A stretch of 64,000 nucleotides of DNA from an uncultured Alphaproteobacteria bacterium (GCA_944392125.1 CALXVP010000005.1:1-64000), one strand, 5' to 3'. Shown: positions 42,091-52,311, counted from the stretch's first letter. The notes: generated by a model from the sequence alone, not told the origin. Numbers and translations: made by a program.

Positions 42091-43260
42091 ATGAATATAC
42101 GCTATTTTAGAAGGGGACTGGGTGCTTTTATCGGTTTTTTTGCTTTGTTCGGGTTTATTTGCACGGCATCGGCACAACACTTGCGTCCCGTTATCGGGGA
42201 GTATGAATGCACATCAACGGCAGATTGCGAAGAGGGAATTTGTGATATAGATACGCATACGTGTCGCACGTGTCCCAGCTGTCCCGAATTGCCGGAATGC
42301 GGTGATAAAAATGAGGTTAACGGCAAGTGTGTTGAATGTACCTCAAATGCAGAGTGCACGGAGTCCGGACGACCGTATTGCAATACGGCCACATTTACTT
42401 GTCAAACGTGTCCTGGAAATAAGCCCTTTTGGAACGGAAATGAATGTGAGGCTTGCCCTGCGGGGACAACCTTAGAGGGCGGGGTTTGTTCCTGTCCGAG
42501 TGATAAACCGTATCGGTTGGCTTCGTGTATTGGTTGTGAGGGGAATAAAATCTTTGTTTCGGAGCATAACGCTTGCGAATGCCCGAGTGATTTGCCGAAC
42601 TGGAACACGGAAACAAAGATGTGTGTGGAGCCGTGCGAGAATGATTGGAAATGGAAAGAAACACAATGTGTCGAGTGTTTAACGAATGCTGATTGTAAAG
42701 AGGGAGAAAGTCCGCTGTGTAATACGGATAATACCTGCACGCCATGCCCTGCAAGTCGCCCTTCATGGAATGATGAACTGAAACAATGTGAGGAGTGTTC
42801 CCTGACCAGACCATACTGGAACAAAGCGGAACGACAATGTCAACCATGTCCGGACGGAGGTATCTATGATGTTGAAAAAGGAACTTGTGTCATCACGGTA
42901 TTCCAAAATGAGTGGAATATTTGTCCATGGGGACCGGCTCCGGGATGTTGGAGTATTGTTGATAAGTTTGGACCATATACGCATAATTATGGTGTATATT
43001 TGAGTGGATCAACAGATGATCAAATGCGATTGTATATTGATTCAACAAATATGTTGTCAACCGGAAAAACATCGTATAATACCTTGTGTAATTGGTATAC
43101 GGGTTATTCATCGGCTTTTGGTAACTATGGTGGATATACGGCTCGTTCAAAGCTGGGTGATTTGCCGAAAGGTTCATACGGAAGCGCCTTATTATACTCA
43201 TCCGGTGGCTGTATTTACTTTAAGAACGGCGCAAAAATCTGGCTGGAACTTGAAGAATAA
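42091..43260 (+). CDS. Secreted Cys-rich repeat protein, paralogue 1
   Basis: 389 residues. A signal peptide (MNIRYFRRGLGAFIGFFALF, cleavage after ASA before QHLRP) precedes ~260 residues packed with Cys in short modules: EYECTSTADCEEGICDIDTH, CPSCPELPEC, CTSNAECTESGRPYC, CPGNKPFWNGNECEACPAGT, CPASRPSWNDELKQCEEC. The modules resemble EGF/laminin-like or furin-type Cys spacing, so disulphide-bonded and extracytoplasmic. The last ~120 residues are a Cys-poor Tyr/Gly-rich domain. ATG 42091 aligns with the paralogue start and has AAGGGG at good distance; ATG 42085 is possible. It shares the N-terminal ~180 residues with the gene at 43743 but not the C-terminal domain. Surface or envelope role inferred. 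Confidence 0.75.
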   Translation: MNIRYFRRGLGAFIGFFALFGFICTASAQHLRPVIGEYECTSTADCEEGICDIDTHTCRTCPSCPELPECGDKNEVNGKCVECTSNAECTESGRPYCNTATFTCQTCPGNKPFWNGNECEACPAGTTLEGGVCSCPSDKPYRLASCIGCEGNKIFVSEHNACECPSDLPNWNTETKMCVEPCENDWKWKETQCVECLTNADCKEGESPLCNTDNTCTPCPASRPSWNDELKQCEECSLTRPYWNKAERQCQPCPDGGIYDVEKGTCVITVFQNEWNICPWGPAPGCWSIVDKFGPYTHNYGVYLSGSTDDQMRLYIDSTNMLSTGKTSYNTLCNWYTGYSSAFGNYGGYTARSKLGDLPKGSYGSALLYSSGGCIYFKNGAKIWLELEE

Positions 43261-43270
43261 TATCATCTGT

Positions 43271-43308
43271 AAAAAAACGCTCCGATGTCAAAATCGGAGC
43301 GTTTTTTT
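43271..43308 (+). terminator. Strong intrinsic terminator of the first Cys-rich gene
   Basis: A 16-bp perfect stem (AAAAAAACGCTCCGAT with its complement), loop GTCAAA, then a T run. Confidence 0.93.
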
Positions 43309-43567
43309 ATGTCTTCTGCCGAAAACAAGTAATGGCTTCATATTAAGTAAAAGTACTTCGATTTTGATAATAAAAGAAAACAGTTCGTAACGTGGTGTAG
43401 TCAAAAAGCAAAAATCAAACTTCTTAGGGAATAAAAGATAATTATTTGTTTTAATTATAAAATATGAGTTATCTTTTTAACTTATTTTCTTTGTAAAATT
43501 GAATAAATAAATTTTTATTTTTTTTACAATATACTGTTTTAAAATAAATATTTTAAAAAAATATCTA

Positions 43568-43714
43568 AAAAAACGTTCCTTTTTGAAGAGCGCTTTTTCA
43601 AAAAAACACATAAGATTATCTCTTTAAAAAAAACACGAAAAATCAATTTATTATATTTTTATGCTTGACAAAAAGATATGCTTGAATTATGCTCTTCAAA
43701 AAGGAACGTTTTTT
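43568..43714. repeat. 24-bp perfect inverted repeat flanking a promoter (invertible element or MITE)
   Basis: Left arm 43568-43591 and right arm 43691-43714 are exact reverse complements over 24 bases (AAAAAACGTTCCTTTTTGAA plus GAGC on the left). The 99 bases between contain the promoter of the downstream Cys-rich gene. The -10 (43688-43693) straddles the edge of the right arm, so inverting the middle would leave a complete promoter pointing the other way. No target-site duplication is evident outside the arms. The upstream 43309-43567 is very AT-rich with no gene. Confidence 0.7.
43665..43693 (+). promoter_or_regulatory. Promoter of the second Cys-rich gene, inside the inverted repeat
   Basis: TTGACA at 43665-43670, 17-bp spacer, TATGCT at 43688-43693. 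Its start point would fall within the right repeat arm. Confidence 0.58.
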
Positions 43715-43742
43715 GACACATTATATTTTAAGGAGCAACTTT

Positions 43743-45365
43743 ATGAATTTAAAATATTTTTTCGGAATGGTATTTGGTTTTTTGTGCGCTATGGTTTTAT
43801 CAGTAAATTGTCCTGTGTCGGCGCAACATATTCGTCTCGTTATCGGAGAATATGAATGTAAATCAACTGCAGATTGCGAAGATGGAATTTGTGATATAGA
43901 TACGCATACATGTCGCACATTTCCGAGTTGCCCCGAGTTGCCGGAATGTGGTGCATTGCATGAGGTCGATGGAAAATGTGTAGAATGTATCTCGAATGCT
44001 GATTGCACGGATTCAAATAAGCCGTGGTGCAATATAGGGACATTTGCTTGTCAAACCTGTCCGGGAGATAAGCCGTTCTGGAATGGTAGTGAATGTGAAG
44101 CATGTCCGGCGGGAACAACTTTAGAGAGCGGTGTTTGTGCTTGTCCGAGTGATAAACCGTATCGGTTAGCGGCGTGTATAGGTTGCGAGGGGAATAAGAT
44201 TTTTGTGTCGGAACGTAATTCTTGCGAATGCCCGAGTGGTTTACCAAATTGGAATGCCAGTGCAAAGGTGTGTTCACCGGCATGTACGAACGGTTATTTA
44301 TGGAGTGGAACAAGTTGTGTGGAGTGTTTAACGAATAATGATTGCGATGACGCTTTGAAACCGGTCTGTAATGCATCAAACTCCTGTGAATCGTGTCCGA
44401 CGAATACGCCGTATTGGAATTATGCAACAAAGCGGTGTGAATCGTGTCCGACGAGCACGCCGTATTGGAACACATCAACAAAGAAGTGTACAGAGTGTCC
44501 GACAAGTACACCGGTATGGAACACATCAACAAAGAAGTGTGAGGCATGTCCGACAAGTACGCCAGTATGGAATACATCAACGAAGAAGTGTGAGAGATGC
44601 CCGATAAGCACGCCAGTATGGAATGCATCAACGAAGAAGTGTGAGGTATGTCCGGCAAGTACGCCTTCATGGAATGCATCAACAAAGAAGTGTGAAACGT
44701 GTCCGACGAATACGCCGTATTGGAACACGTTAACGAAGCGGTGTGAGAGATGCCCGATAAGCACGCCTGTGTGGAATACATCAACGAAGAAGTGCGAGGT
44801 ATGTCCGGCAAGTACGCCTTCATGGAATGCATCAACAAAGAAGTGCGAGGCATGTCCGACAAGTAAGCCTTATTGGAATACGGCCTCGAGACGGTGTGAA
44901 AATTGTCCATCCACGGCAGCATTTTGGGATACAACACAAAAGAAGTGTGTTTCATGTGCAGGAACTTCAATTGATGATAAGTGCTATATTTGTGACTCAA
45001 GTCAAGGAGAGTCATTTGATAAAAATAATATGGTCTGTAGTATTAACCTAAATGCAAAGAACTTTCAATACGGCGGCGGATGGGGAGGAAGTGTCGCATC
45101 TACAGGATCTCGTCCATATACGTATACGATTGTGGTATATACCTACTATGTTGATGATTGGTTGAAAATGTTCTATCGTCCGGCAAAAGGAGGAGAAACG
45201 GTGACTACAATTTGTAACTGGACAAGAACTGCTCAGACAATAACGAGGACATTAACAAAAGGAGATTCCGCATACTTTGAAATTCAAAATGGCGGTAAAA
45301 ATGAGACGGGATTTAAAGGGACGATACATTTAAGACGCTCTCCTAAGATCCTGAATCGCGGATAG
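43743..45365 (+). CDS. Secreted Cys-rich repeat protein, paralogue 2, with 17-residue tandem repeats
   Basis: 540 residues from ATG 43743, which has a perfect AAGGAG box; the upstream extension to 43689 runs through the inverted repeat and is rejected. A signal peptide (MNLKYFFGMVFGFLCAMVLS, cleavage after VSA before QHIRL) leads to Cys-rich modules nearly matching paralogue 1 (EYECKSTADCEDGICDIDTH). About eleven 17-residue repeats of the form CPTSTPVWNTSTKKCEA follow (residues ~218-404), then ~135 residues of Tyr/Thr/Gly-rich, mostly Cys-free sequence. Each repeat has paired Cys and a conserved Trp, suggesting a disulphide-stapled rod displaying the C-terminal domain. Surface exposure is inferred. 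A terminator follows. Confidence 0.75.
   Translation: MNLKYFFGMVFGFLCAMVLSVNCPVSAQHIRLVIGEYECKSTADCEDGICDIDTHTCRTFPSCPELPECGALHEVDGKCVECISNADCTDSNKPWCNIGTFACQTCPGDKPFWNGSECEACPAGTTLESGVCACPSDKPYRLAACIGCEGNKIFVSERNSCECPSGLPNWNASAKVCSPACTNGYLWSGTSCVECLTNNDCDDALKPVCNASNSCESCPTNTPYWNYATKRCESCPTSTPYWNTSTKKCTECPTSTPVWNTSTKKCEACPTSTPVWNTSTKKCERCPISTPVWNASTKKCEVCPASTPSWNASTKKCETCPTNTPYWNTLTKRCERCPISTPVWNTSTKKCEVCPASTPSWNASTKKCEACPTSKPYWNTASRRCENCPSTAAFWDTTQKKCVSCAGTSIDDKCYICDSSQGESFDKNNMVCSINLNAKNFQYGGGWGGSVASTGSRPYTYTIVVYTYYVDDWLKMFYRPAKGGETVTTICNWTRTAQTITRTLTKGDSAYFEIQNGGKNETGFKGTIHLRRSPKILNRG
44394..44954 (+). repeat. 51-nt coding tandem repeat, about 11 units
   Basis: Units encode C-P-x-x-T-P-x-W-N-x-x-T-K-(K/R)-C-E-x. 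Units 5-7 and 8-10 form a higher-order near-duplicate (CPISTPVWN... CPASTPSWN... CPT), showing expansion by segments of three units as well as single ones. High nucleotide identity among units makes length change by slippage or recombination likely. Confidence 0.9.
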
Positions 45366-45387
45366 GTTGCGTCGGGTGTATATTATT

Positions 45388-45422
45388 AAGGGAGTTAATT
45401 TTTTAACTCCCTTTCAATTTTT
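45388..45422 (+). terminator. Intrinsic terminator of the second Cys-rich gene
   Basis: AAGGGAGTTAA pairs with TTAACTCCCTT (11 bp), followed by TCAATTTTT. Confidence 0.82.
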
Positions 45423-45608
45423 GTGCGCTTTTAAGTAGTAAGGAAATAAAACCAAAAATAGTGCAGCTATTGCTGAATAGCCGGCGTGGCTGCTAAAGAT
45501 GGTTGTAAAAATGGTTGATGCGGAAGGTGGTAAAACGAGGACACAAAAATATTCGTGATGTTAATGTAAAAACCATCTGTTTTTCTTTAAAAAGAATCAA
45601 AAAAACGC

Positions 45609-45637
45609 TTGACATTTTGTTTTAAATACAGTAGAAT
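45609..45637 (+). promoter_or_regulatory. Promoter of the str-S10-spc-alpha superoperon
   Basis: TTGACA at 45609-45614, 17-bp spacer, TAGAAT at 45632-45637. The leader before rpsL is about 180 nt and holds no frame I can support; 45423-45608 is also without a gene. Confidence 0.72.
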
Positions 45638-45824
45638 AAATCCACTTTGATGCTGAATTTAACAATGTTTTTCGACTCGGAGAGCATGTTATTGAATGCA
45701 GAGGTTTTCAATGAAAATCAAGGGATTACTCTTGCTTTTACTGTTGAAATATGAGTGCTTTTATCTGCCCGAAACGGGTCGGTAAAAGATGTGTATAATT
45801 AGGTAGAATAAAGGAAAAATTTAA

Positions 45825-46196
45825 ATGCCTACAATTAACCAATTAATCCGGAAACCCCGGAAATCAAAAAAGGTCCACAATAAAGTGCCGGCCATGCAAG
45901 CATGTCCTCAAAAAAGAGGCGTTTGCACACGTGTTTATACAACAACACCGAAGAAACCGAACTCGGCTTTGCGTAAGGTTGCTCGTGTCCGTTTAACGAA
46001 CGGATTTGAAGTAACATGCTACATTCCGGGCGAAGGTCACAACTTGCAAGAACACTCCGTCGTTATGATTCGGGGCGGACGTGTAAAGGACTTGCCTGGT
46101 GTTCGTTATCATATTATCCGCGGTACACTCGATACACAGGGTGTTGCTAAACGTAAACAAGCCCGTTCGTTATACGGTGCAAAACGGCCGAAATAA
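45825..46196 (+). CDS. rpsL: 30S ribosomal protein S12
   Basis: 123 residues, standard length. [14 protein letters not shown] opens it; the decoding-centre loop [20 protein letters not shown] and the [20 protein letters not shown] segment are conserved. Lys at the classical streptomycin-resistance positions appears wild type (TPKKPNS, with Lys also in VAKRKQ). First gene of the str operon; rpsG follows after 16 bases. Confidence 0.98.
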   Translation: MPTINQLIRKPRKSKKVHNKVPAMQACPQKRGVCTRVYTTTPKKPNSALRKVARVRLTNGFEVTCYIPGEGHNLQEHSVVMIRGGRVKDLPGVRYHIIRGTLDTQGVAKRKQARSLYGAKRPK

Positions 46197-46212
46197 GTAA
46201 GGAGAAGGAAAT

Positions 46213-46683
46213 ATGTCTCGTAGACACGCAGCAGTAAAACGCGAAGTAACTCCCGATGCCAAATATAACAACACGGTAGTTACAAAATTTATGAACAGTT
46301 TGATGTATGACGGTAAAAAAGGCGTTGCCGAAGAAATCGTCTATGGTGCCATGACGGAGTTGGAATCTAAAATTAAGAAACCGGCTTTGGAAGTGTTTTT
46401 GGAAGCATTAAACAATGTTAAACCCACATTGGAAGTTCGTTCTCGTCGTGTAGGCGGTGCAACGTATCAAGTGCCGGTTGAAGTTCGTCCGGATCGTCAA
46501 CAAGCGTTGGCAATTCGTTGGGTTATCAATGCCGCACGCGGTCGCTCCGAAAAAACGATGATTGAACGTTTGTTCGGCGAATTGCAAGATGCTTATAACA
46601 ATCGCGGTGCCGCAATCCGTAAACGTGAAGATACTCACCGTATGGCAGATGCAAACAAAGCGTTTGCTCACTTTAAATGGTAG
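46213..46683 (+). CDS. rpsG: 30S ribosomal protein S7
   Basis: 156 residues. Standard S7 ([50 protein letters not shown] end). It nucleates assembly of the 30S head and contacts E-site tRNA. It is often the autoregulator of the str operon, which I cannot test here. AGGAGAAGG precedes the start; fusA begins nine bases after the stop. Confidence 0.98.
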   Translation: MSRRHAAVKREVTPDAKYNNTVVTKFMNSLMYDGKKGVAEEIVYGAMTELESKIKKPALEVFLEALNNVKPTLEVRSRRVGGATYQVPVEVRPDRQQALAIRWVINAARGRSEKTMIERLFGELQDAYNNRGAAIRKREDTHRMADANKAFAHFKW

Positions 46684-46692
46684 GGGGTTCTC

Positions 46693-48771
46693 ATGGCACG
46701 GACTACACCAATTGAAAAATACAGAAACATCGGTATTATGGCGCACATTGATGCCGGTAAAACAACAACAACGGAACGTATTTTGTTCTATACGGGTAAA
46801 TCCCACAAAATCGGGGAAGTGCATGATGGTGCTGCCACGATGGACTGGATGGAACAAGAACAAGAACGCGGTATTACGATTACATCGGCCGCTACAACGG
46901 CTTTCTGGAAAGATCACCGTATTAACATCATTGATACGCCGGGCCACGTTGACTTCACGGTTGAGGTGGAACGTTGTTTACGTGTATTAGACGGTGCCAT
47001 TACGGTTTTTGACGGCGTTGCCGGCGTTGAACCGCAATCCGAAACCGTATGGCGTCAAGCAGATAAATACGGTGTTCCCCGTATTTGCTTTGCCAACAAG
47101 ATGGACCGTATCGGAGCCAATTTTGACCGTTGCGTTGAAATGATTAAAACGCGTTTGGGTGCTCGCCCGATGGTTATGGCATTACCGATCGGAGCCGAAT
47201 CCGAATTCAAAGGAATCGTTGATATTTTGGAACAAAAAGCGATTATCTGGCATTCGGAAGACTTGGGTGCAACGTATGAATATCAAGAAATTCCGGCCGA
47301 CTTAAAAGAAAAAGCCGAAAAATGCTATCATGAAATGGTAGAAATGGCTGTTGAAATGGACGATGAAGCCATGGAAGCTTATTTGGAAGGCAAAGAACCG
47401 GATAAGGCAAAATTAAAAGAATGTATCCGCAAGGGAACGATTACACAATCGTTTATTCCGGTTTTCTGCGGTTCTGCCTTTAAAAACAAAGGTATTCAAC
47501 CGTTGTTGGATGCGGTTGTGGATTATTTGCCGTCTCCGATTGATATTCCGCAAGCCAAAGGTGTTATTGCAGGAACAGAGCAAGAATATGTTTGTGCATC
47601 GGTTGATGATAAACCGTTTGCCGGATTGGCATTTAAGATTATGACGGACCCGTTTGTCGGCTCGCTCACATTCTTACGTGTTTATCAAGGAACATTGATG
47701 AGCGGTAGTTATGTTACAAATACGGTTAAAGATAAAAAAGAACGTATCGGCCGTATGTTGTTGATGCACGCAAATCACCGTGAAGAAATCAAAGAAGCCC
47801 ATGCCGGCGATATTATTGCATTGGTTGGCTTGAAAGATACAACAACGGGTGATACATTGTGCGGTGACGGATTAAAAGTTATTCTTGAAAAGATGGACTT
47901 CCCTGATCCGGTTATTGAAATTGCCGTAGAACCGAAGACAAAAGCCGATATTGAAAAGATGGGCTTGGCGTTGAACCGTTTGGCAATGGAAGATCCTTCC
48001 TTCCGCGTTGCTTCCAACACGGAAACGGGTCAAACAATCATTAAGGGTATGGGTGAACTTCACCTGGAAATCATTGTTGATCGTTTGAAACGTGAATTTA
48101 AAGTTGAAGCAAACGTCGGGGCTCCGCAAGTGGCTTATCGTGAAACAATCTCTCGTGAATACGATGAAGACTACACGCATAAGAAACAATCCGGTGGTTC
48201 GGGTCAATTTGCACGTGTTCGGATTAAGTTCTCTCCGTTGGAACCGGGTTCGGGATTCGTGTTTGAAAACACGGTTGTCGGCGGTGCTGTTCCGAAAGAA
48301 TACATTCCGGGCGTTGAAAAAGGTTTACGTGCTTCTTTGGAAACAGGTGTGTTGGCCGGTTTCCCGTGCACGGACTTTAAAGCAAACTTATATGATGGTG
48401 CTTACCATGATGTCGACTCGAGTACAATGGCGTTTGAAATTGCCGCTCGTGCCGCTTTCCGTGAAGGTATGGCAAAAGCCGGTCCGAAATTGCTTGAACC
48501 GATTATGAAGATTGAAGTTGTGACACCGGAAGATTACATGGGTGATATTATCGGTGACTTGAACTCTCGTCGCGGACAAGTCTCGGGCATGGATCAACGC
48601 GGAAATGCGCGTGTAATTGATGCAACAGTTCCTTTGGCTAACATGTTTGGTTACGTGAATAACTTACGTTCCATGAGCCAAGGCCGTGCGCAATACACGA
48701 TGGTATTCTCGCACTATGCGGAAGTGCCTCAAATGGTAGCAGATGAAATCAAGGCAAAAATTGCCGGTTAA
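46693..48771 (+). CDS. fusA: Elongation factor G
   Basis: 692 residues, full length. GTPase motifs are [19 protein letters not shown] (G1, residues ~17-35), the switch [35 protein letters not shown] (G3) and NKMDR (G4). Domains II-V follow, including [14 protein letters not shown] and [20 protein letters not shown]. It translocates tRNA-mRNA on the ribosome. In most proteobacteria tuf comes next; here rpsJ starts only 14 bases after the stop. Confidence 0.98.
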   Translation: MARTTPIEKYRNIGIMAHIDAGKTTTTERILFYTGKSHKIGEVHDGAATMDWMEQEQERGITITSAATTAFWKDHRINIIDTPGHVDFTVEVERCLRVLDGAITVFDGVAGVEPQSETVWRQADKYGVPRICFANKMDRIGANFDRCVEMIKTRLGARPMVMALPIGAESEFKGIVDILEQKAIIWHSEDLGATYEYQEIPADLKEKAEKCYHEMVEMAVEMDDEAMEAYLEGKEPDKAKLKECIRKGTITQSFIPVFCGSAFKNKGIQPLLDAVVDYLPSPIDIPQAKGVIAGTEQEYVCASVDDKPFAGLAFKIMTDPFVGSLTFLRVYQGTLMSGSYVTNTVKDKKERIGRMLLMHANHREEIKEAHAGDIIALVGLKDTTTGDTLCGDGLKVILEKMDFPDPVIEIAVEPKTKADIEKMGLALNRLAMEDPSFRVASNTETGQTIIKGMGELHLEIIVDRLKREFKVEANVGAPQVAYRETISREYDEDYTHKKQSGGSGQFARVRIKFSPLEPGSGFVFENTVVGGAVPKEYIPGVEKGLRASLETGVLAGFPCTDFKANLYDGAYHDVDSSTMAFEIAARAAFREGMAKAGPKLLEPIMKIEVVTPEDYMGDIIGDLNSRRGQVSGMDQRGNARVIDATVPLANMFGYVNNLRSMSQGRAQYTMVFSHYAEVPQMVADEIKAKIAG

Positions 48772-48785
48772 GAAAGGTTAGAAAA

Positions 48786-49097
48786 ATGTTGGAAAACCAA
48801 AATATCAGAATTCGTTTAAGAGCGTTCGATCATAGGTTGTTGGATCAATCAACCCGTGAGATCGTCAATACAGCCAAACGGACGGGTGCCGAAGTTGTCG
48901 GTCCGATTCCGTTGCCGACTCGTATTGAAAAATTTACAGTGAACCGTTCCGTACACGTTGATAAAAAATCACGGGAACAGTTTGAAATTCGTACCCACAA
49001 GCGGGTGCTCGACATTATTGATCCGACACCACAAACAGTTGATGCTCTGATGAAATTAGACTTAGCTGCCGGTGTAGATGTTGAGATTAAAGTATAA
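48786..49097 (+). CDS. rpsJ: 30S ribosomal protein S10
   Basis: 103 residues. [20 protein letters not shown] and the conserved [20 protein letters not shown] and [12 protein letters not shown] are seen. Besides its 30S role, S10 (NusE) takes part in antitermination with NusB. It stands directly after fusA, so the str and S10 operons are fused without tuf between them. Confidence 0.97.
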   Translation: MLENQNIRIRLRAFDHRLLDQSTREIVNTAKRTGAEVVGPIPLPTRIEKFTVNRSVHVDKKSREQFEIRTHKRVLDIIDPTPQTVDALMKLDLAAGVDVEIKV

Positions 49098-49109
49098 GGA
49101 AGAAAGACT

Positions 49110-49823
49110 ATGCGTTCAGGAGTAATTGCAGAAAAAGTCGGCATGATGAGCTTGTTCCAAGAAAACGGGACACAAATTCCCGTGACTGTTTTGAAAATTG
49201 ACAGCACGGTAGTTGATGTTCGCACAATGGAACGGGACGGATATGTCGCTGTTCAGTTGGGATCCGGCAAAGCAAAAGCGAAAAACGTTGCTAAGCCGCA
49301 ACTCGGACATTTTGCCAAAGCAAACGTAGAACCGAAGAAAACATTGATTGAATTCCGTGTTTCGGAAGACTGCGTATTGCCGGTTGGCGCAGAAATCAGC
49401 GCAAACCATTTTGTTGTCGGCCAGAAAGTTGATGTGACAGGCACATCAATCGGTAAAGGCTTTGCCGGTGTGATGAAAAAATATCACTTCGGCGGTGATA
49501 ACGCCACACACGGTGTTTCAAGAACACACCGTTCGGGCGGTTCAACAGGTCAACGTGAATGGCCGGGCAAAGTTTTCAAAAACGTTAAAATGCCGGGTCA
49601 AATGGGAAATAAGCAAGTGACGGCTCAAAATTTGGAAGTTGTTTCCATTGACGAGGCTCGCAACCTGATTATGGTAAAAGGCAGCGTCCCGGGATTTGAT
49701 TCGTCAATTGTTACAATCAAAGATTCAGTAAAGATTTCAAAGCAACCGACGTTACCGGTTCCTGCCGGATTAAAAGCGAAAGCTGCTGTTGAAACATCTG
49801 CTGAAACAGAGGTAAAGGAATAG
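49110..49823 (+). CDS. rplC: 50S ribosomal protein L3
   Basis: 237 residues. [20 protein letters not shown] start; the central loop [20 protein letters not shown] and [19 protein letters not shown] include the Gln methylated by PrmB in other bacteria. An Ala/Glu-rich tail of about 20 residues is extra. It binds 23S rRNA near the peptidyl-transferase centre. Twelve bases after rpsJ. Confidence 0.97.
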   Translation: MRSGVIAEKVGMMSLFQENGTQIPVTVLKIDSTVVDVRTMERDGYVAVQLGSGKAKAKNVAKPQLGHFAKANVEPKKTLIEFRVSEDCVLPVGAEISANHFVVGQKVDVTGTSIGKGFAGVMKKYHFGGDNATHGVSRTHRSGGSTGQREWPGKVFKNVKMPGQMGNKQVTAQNLEVVSIDEARNLIMVKGSVPGFDSSIVTIKDSVKISKQPTLPVPAGLKAKAAVETSAETEVKE

Positions 49824-49826
49824 GCC

Positions 49827-50447
49827 ATGAAATATGATGTAATCAAATTAGGCGGTGAATCCGCAGGGTCAATTGACTTGGCAGATTCCGTATTTGGCGT
49901 TGAAGTGCGCGAAGATATTTTGGCTCGCGTGATTCAATGGCAATTAGACAAACGTCGTGCCGGCACACACAAAGCCAAAGATGTCGGCGAAGTCAGCGGC
50001 TCGGGCGTCAAACCGTTCAAACAAAAAGGAACGGGTCGTGCACGTCAGGGTTTGGACAGAGCTCCGCAAATGCGCCATGGCGGTGTTGTTTTCGGACCGG
50101 TTGTCCGTTCGCATGCCTATGGCTTGACAAAGAAAATCCGCGCACTCGGTATGCGTGTAGCTTTGTCAATGAAAGCCAAAAACGGCAAACTCGTCATTGT
50201 TGACGAATTAACGGCCGAAAAACCGAACACGAAAGCATTGCAAAACATTTTCAATCAACATGGTTGGAAATCCGTTTTGTTTGTTTCGGGTGAAACGGTT
50301 GACAGCAACTTTGCTTTATCGGCTCGCAACATTATCAATACGGATGTGTTGCCGTCGCAAGGAGCAAATGTTTATGATATCATCCGCCGCGATATTTTGG
50401 TATTATCCAAAGATGCCGTGGCCAATTTGGAAGGTCGGTTGAAATGA
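49827..50447 (+). CDS. rplD: 50S ribosomal protein L4
   Basis: 206 residues. Conserved extended loop [20 protein letters not shown] followed by [10 protein letters not shown], which lines the exit tunnel. In E. coli L4 represses its own S10 operon; no leader structure is assignable here because the operon is fused to str. The last four bases overlap rplW (ATGA). Confidence 0.97.
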   Translation: MKYDVIKLGGESAGSIDLADSVFGVEVREDILARVIQWQLDKRRAGTHKAKDVGEVSGSGVKPFKQKGTGRARQGLDRAPQMRHGGVVFGPVVRSHAYGLTKKIRALGMRVALSMKAKNGKLVIVDELTAEKPNTKALQNIFNQHGWKSVLFVSGETVDSNFALSARNIINTDVLPSQGANVYDIIRRDILVLSKDAVANLEGRLK

Positions 50448-50758
50448 GTAAGAAAAACACAACAGTAGCAACGGCCGAAACATACGATGTTATCCGCCGT
50501 CCCGTAATTACGGAAAAGGCAATGAAGAGTTCCGAACACAATCAAGTTGTATTTTTGGTTGACTTAAAGGCAACAAAACCGCAAATCAAACAAGCGGTTG
50601 AAAGCGTGTTTGGTGTGAAAGTGACAGCAGTGAACACATTACGTCAAGAGGGGAAAACAAAAACATTCCGTGGCATTAAAGGTGTTCGCAACGAAACAAA
50701 GAAAGCAATCGTGACTTTGGCAGAAGGTCAAAGCATTGATGTGACAGCGGGGATTTAG
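50444..50758 (+). CDS. rplW: 50S ribosomal protein L23
   Basis: 104 residues. [20 protein letters not shown], the basic loop [20 protein letters not shown] and [20 protein letters not shown] are typical. L23 lies at the tunnel exit and docks trigger factor and SRP. It overlaps rplD by four bases, and rplB follows two bases after the stop. Confidence 0.96.
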   Translation: MSKKNTTVATAETYDVIRRPVITEKAMKSSEHNQVVFLVDLKATKPQIKQAVESVFGVKVTAVNTLRQEGKTKTFRGIKGVRNETKKAIVTLAEGQSIDVTAGI

Positions 50759-50760
50759 TT

Positions 50761-51588
50761 ATGGCTTTAAAAACATATAAACCTACAACCTCAACAGTCA
50801 GACACTTGGTCGGTATTGACCGCACTGACTTGCACAAAGGGGCGCCTGTTAAAACATTGACGGAAGGTCAATCACGCACGGGCGGAAGAAACAATCACGG
50901 TCATATTACCTCACGTCGTCGTGGCGGCGGGCATAAGCAAGCATACCGTATTATTGATTTCAAGCGGAAGAAACTTGATATGCCGGCAACGGTAGAACGT
51001 TTGGAATATGATCCGAACAGAACAGCGTTCATCGCATTGGTCAAATATGAAGATGGCGAATTGGCCTACATTTTGGCACCGCAACGTTTAGGTGTCGGTG
51101 ATACGGTAGTTGCCTCGCAACATGCGGACATTAAACCGGGTAATGCCATGCCGTTGAAGAATATGCCGGTCGGAACGATTGTTCACAATATTGAACTCAA
51201 TCCGGGAAAAGGCGGACAAATTGCTCGCTCGGCGGGTTGTTATGCCCAATTAATCGGTAAAGATTCGGGTTATGCGCAAATTCGTTTGAATTCAGGCGAA
51301 TTACGTTTGGTTCGCGGCGAATGTTTTGCATCGGTCGGAGCGGTTTCCAATCCGGACAATCAAAATACGGTAATGGCGAAAGCCGGTCGTGCTCGTTGGA
51401 ACGATCGTCGTCCATCCGTTCGCGGTATTGCCATGAACCCTGTTGATCACCCGCACGGCGGTCGGACAAACGGCGGTCGTCAGCCGGTATCACCTTGGGG
51501 ATGGCAGACCAAAGGTTTGAAAACGCGTAATAACAAGCGGACGGATTCGATGATTATTCGTTCACGTCACGCAGTAAAGAAATCCTAA
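50761..51588 (+). CDS. rplB: 50S ribosomal protein L2
   Basis: 275 residues. [30 protein letters not shown] near the C-terminus with the functionally important His, and [14 protein letters not shown] are present. It is one of the most conserved large-subunit proteins, needed for subunit association and peptidyl transfer. rpsS follows 10 bases later after an AAGGAGG box. Confidence 0.98.
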   Translation: MALKTYKPTTSTVRHLVGIDRTDLHKGAPVKTLTEGQSRTGGRNNHGHITSRRRGGGHKQAYRIIDFKRKKLDMPATVERLEYDPNRTAFIALVKYEDGELAYILAPQRLGVGDTVVASQHADIKPGNAMPLKNMPVGTIVHNIELNPGKGGQIARSAGCYAQLIGKDSGYAQIRLNSGELRLVRGECFASVGAVSNPDNQNTVMAKAGRARWNDRRPSVRGIAMNPVDHPHGGRTNGGRQPVSPWGWQTKGLKTRNNKRTDSMIIRSRHAVKKS

Positions 51589-51598
51589 GGAGGCATAA

Positions 51599-51886
51599 AT
51601 GACAAGATCCGTATGGAAAGGACCATTTGTTGACGGTTATCTGTTGGATAAAGCAGAAAAGGTCAGAGCATCAGGTCGTCATGAGGTTATTAAGACCTGG
51701 TCACGCCGGTCAACAATACTTCCTCAATTTGTGGGCTTGACTTTTGGCGTATATAATGGTAAAAAGTTTATCCCGGTGTCAGTGAACGAGAATATGATTG
51801 GGCACAAGTTCGGTGAATTTTCACCGACGCGGACATTCCCCGGTCATACCGCAAACGACGCAAAAGCAAAGAAAGCAGGTAAATAA
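51599..51886 (+). CDS. rpsS: 30S ribosomal protein S19
   Basis: 95 residues. [36 protein letters not shown] and [18 protein letters not shown] are seen. It forms part of the 30S head near the A site and is the binding partner of RimM encoded at 34616. Its stop overlaps the rplV ATG by one base (TAATG). Confidence 0.97.
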   Translation: MTRSVWKGPFVDGYLLDKAEKVRASGRHEVIKTWSRRSTILPQFVGLTFGVYNGKKFIPVSVNENMIGHKFGEFSPTRTFPGHTANDAKAKKAGK

Positions 51887-52311
51887 TGACAACAAATGAA
51901 GTGAAAAAAGCAAAAGCGAAAGCGCGCACGTTGCGTATTTCTCCGCGCAAATTAAATTTGGTGGCGGAATCGATTCGCGGGCTGAAAGCTGACAAAGCAC
52001 TCGCTCAACTGACGTTCTCGACAAAACGTATTGCCGAAGAAGTCAAGAAAGTATTAATGTCCGCTATTGCAAACGCTGAAAACAATCATAATATGGATGT
52101 AGATCGCTTGGTTGTATCCGAAGCATACGTCGGAAAAGCCATGGTTATGAAAAGATTTCAAGCCGGCGCAAAAGGACGCGCAAACCGCATCATTAAACCT
52201 TTCTCAAATTTAACGATTATCGTTGCAGAGAAAGAAGTTGAGCCGAAGGCCGAAAAGAAACCGGCAAAAAAGGCAACAACAAAGGTTTCTAAGAAAGAGG
52301 AGAATATCTAA
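51886..52311 (+). CDS. rplV: 50S ribosomal protein L22
   Basis: 141 residues. The core ([40 protein letters not shown]) and the tunnel hairpin ([20 protein letters not shown]) are normal. A Lys/Glu/Ala tail of ~25 residues is added. It overlaps both neighbours by one base (TAATG at each end), so rpsS-rplV-rpsC are tightly coupled. Confidence 0.96.
   Translation: MTTNEVKKAKAKARTLRISPRKLNLVAESIRGLKADKALAQLTFSTKRIAEEVKKVLMSAIANAENNHNMDVDRLVVSEAYVGKAMVMKRFQAGAKGRANRIIKPFSNLTIIVAEKEVEPKAEKKPAKKATTKVSKKEENI

Noticed and set aside
42395..42847. Minus-strand ORFs over the first Cys-rich gene
   Set aside because: Antisense shadows of the low-complexity Cys-rich coding sequence, without start signals.
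44394..44954. CRISPR array
   Set aside because: The 51-nt units are contiguous, coding and lack unique spacers; no cas gene is nearby.
43840..45015. Long minus-strand open frames (391 and 114 residues) across the Cys-rich repeats
   Set aside because: They are antisense shadows of the 51-nt repeat. The plus strand has the signal peptide, ribosome-binding site, promoter and a paralogue with the same frame.
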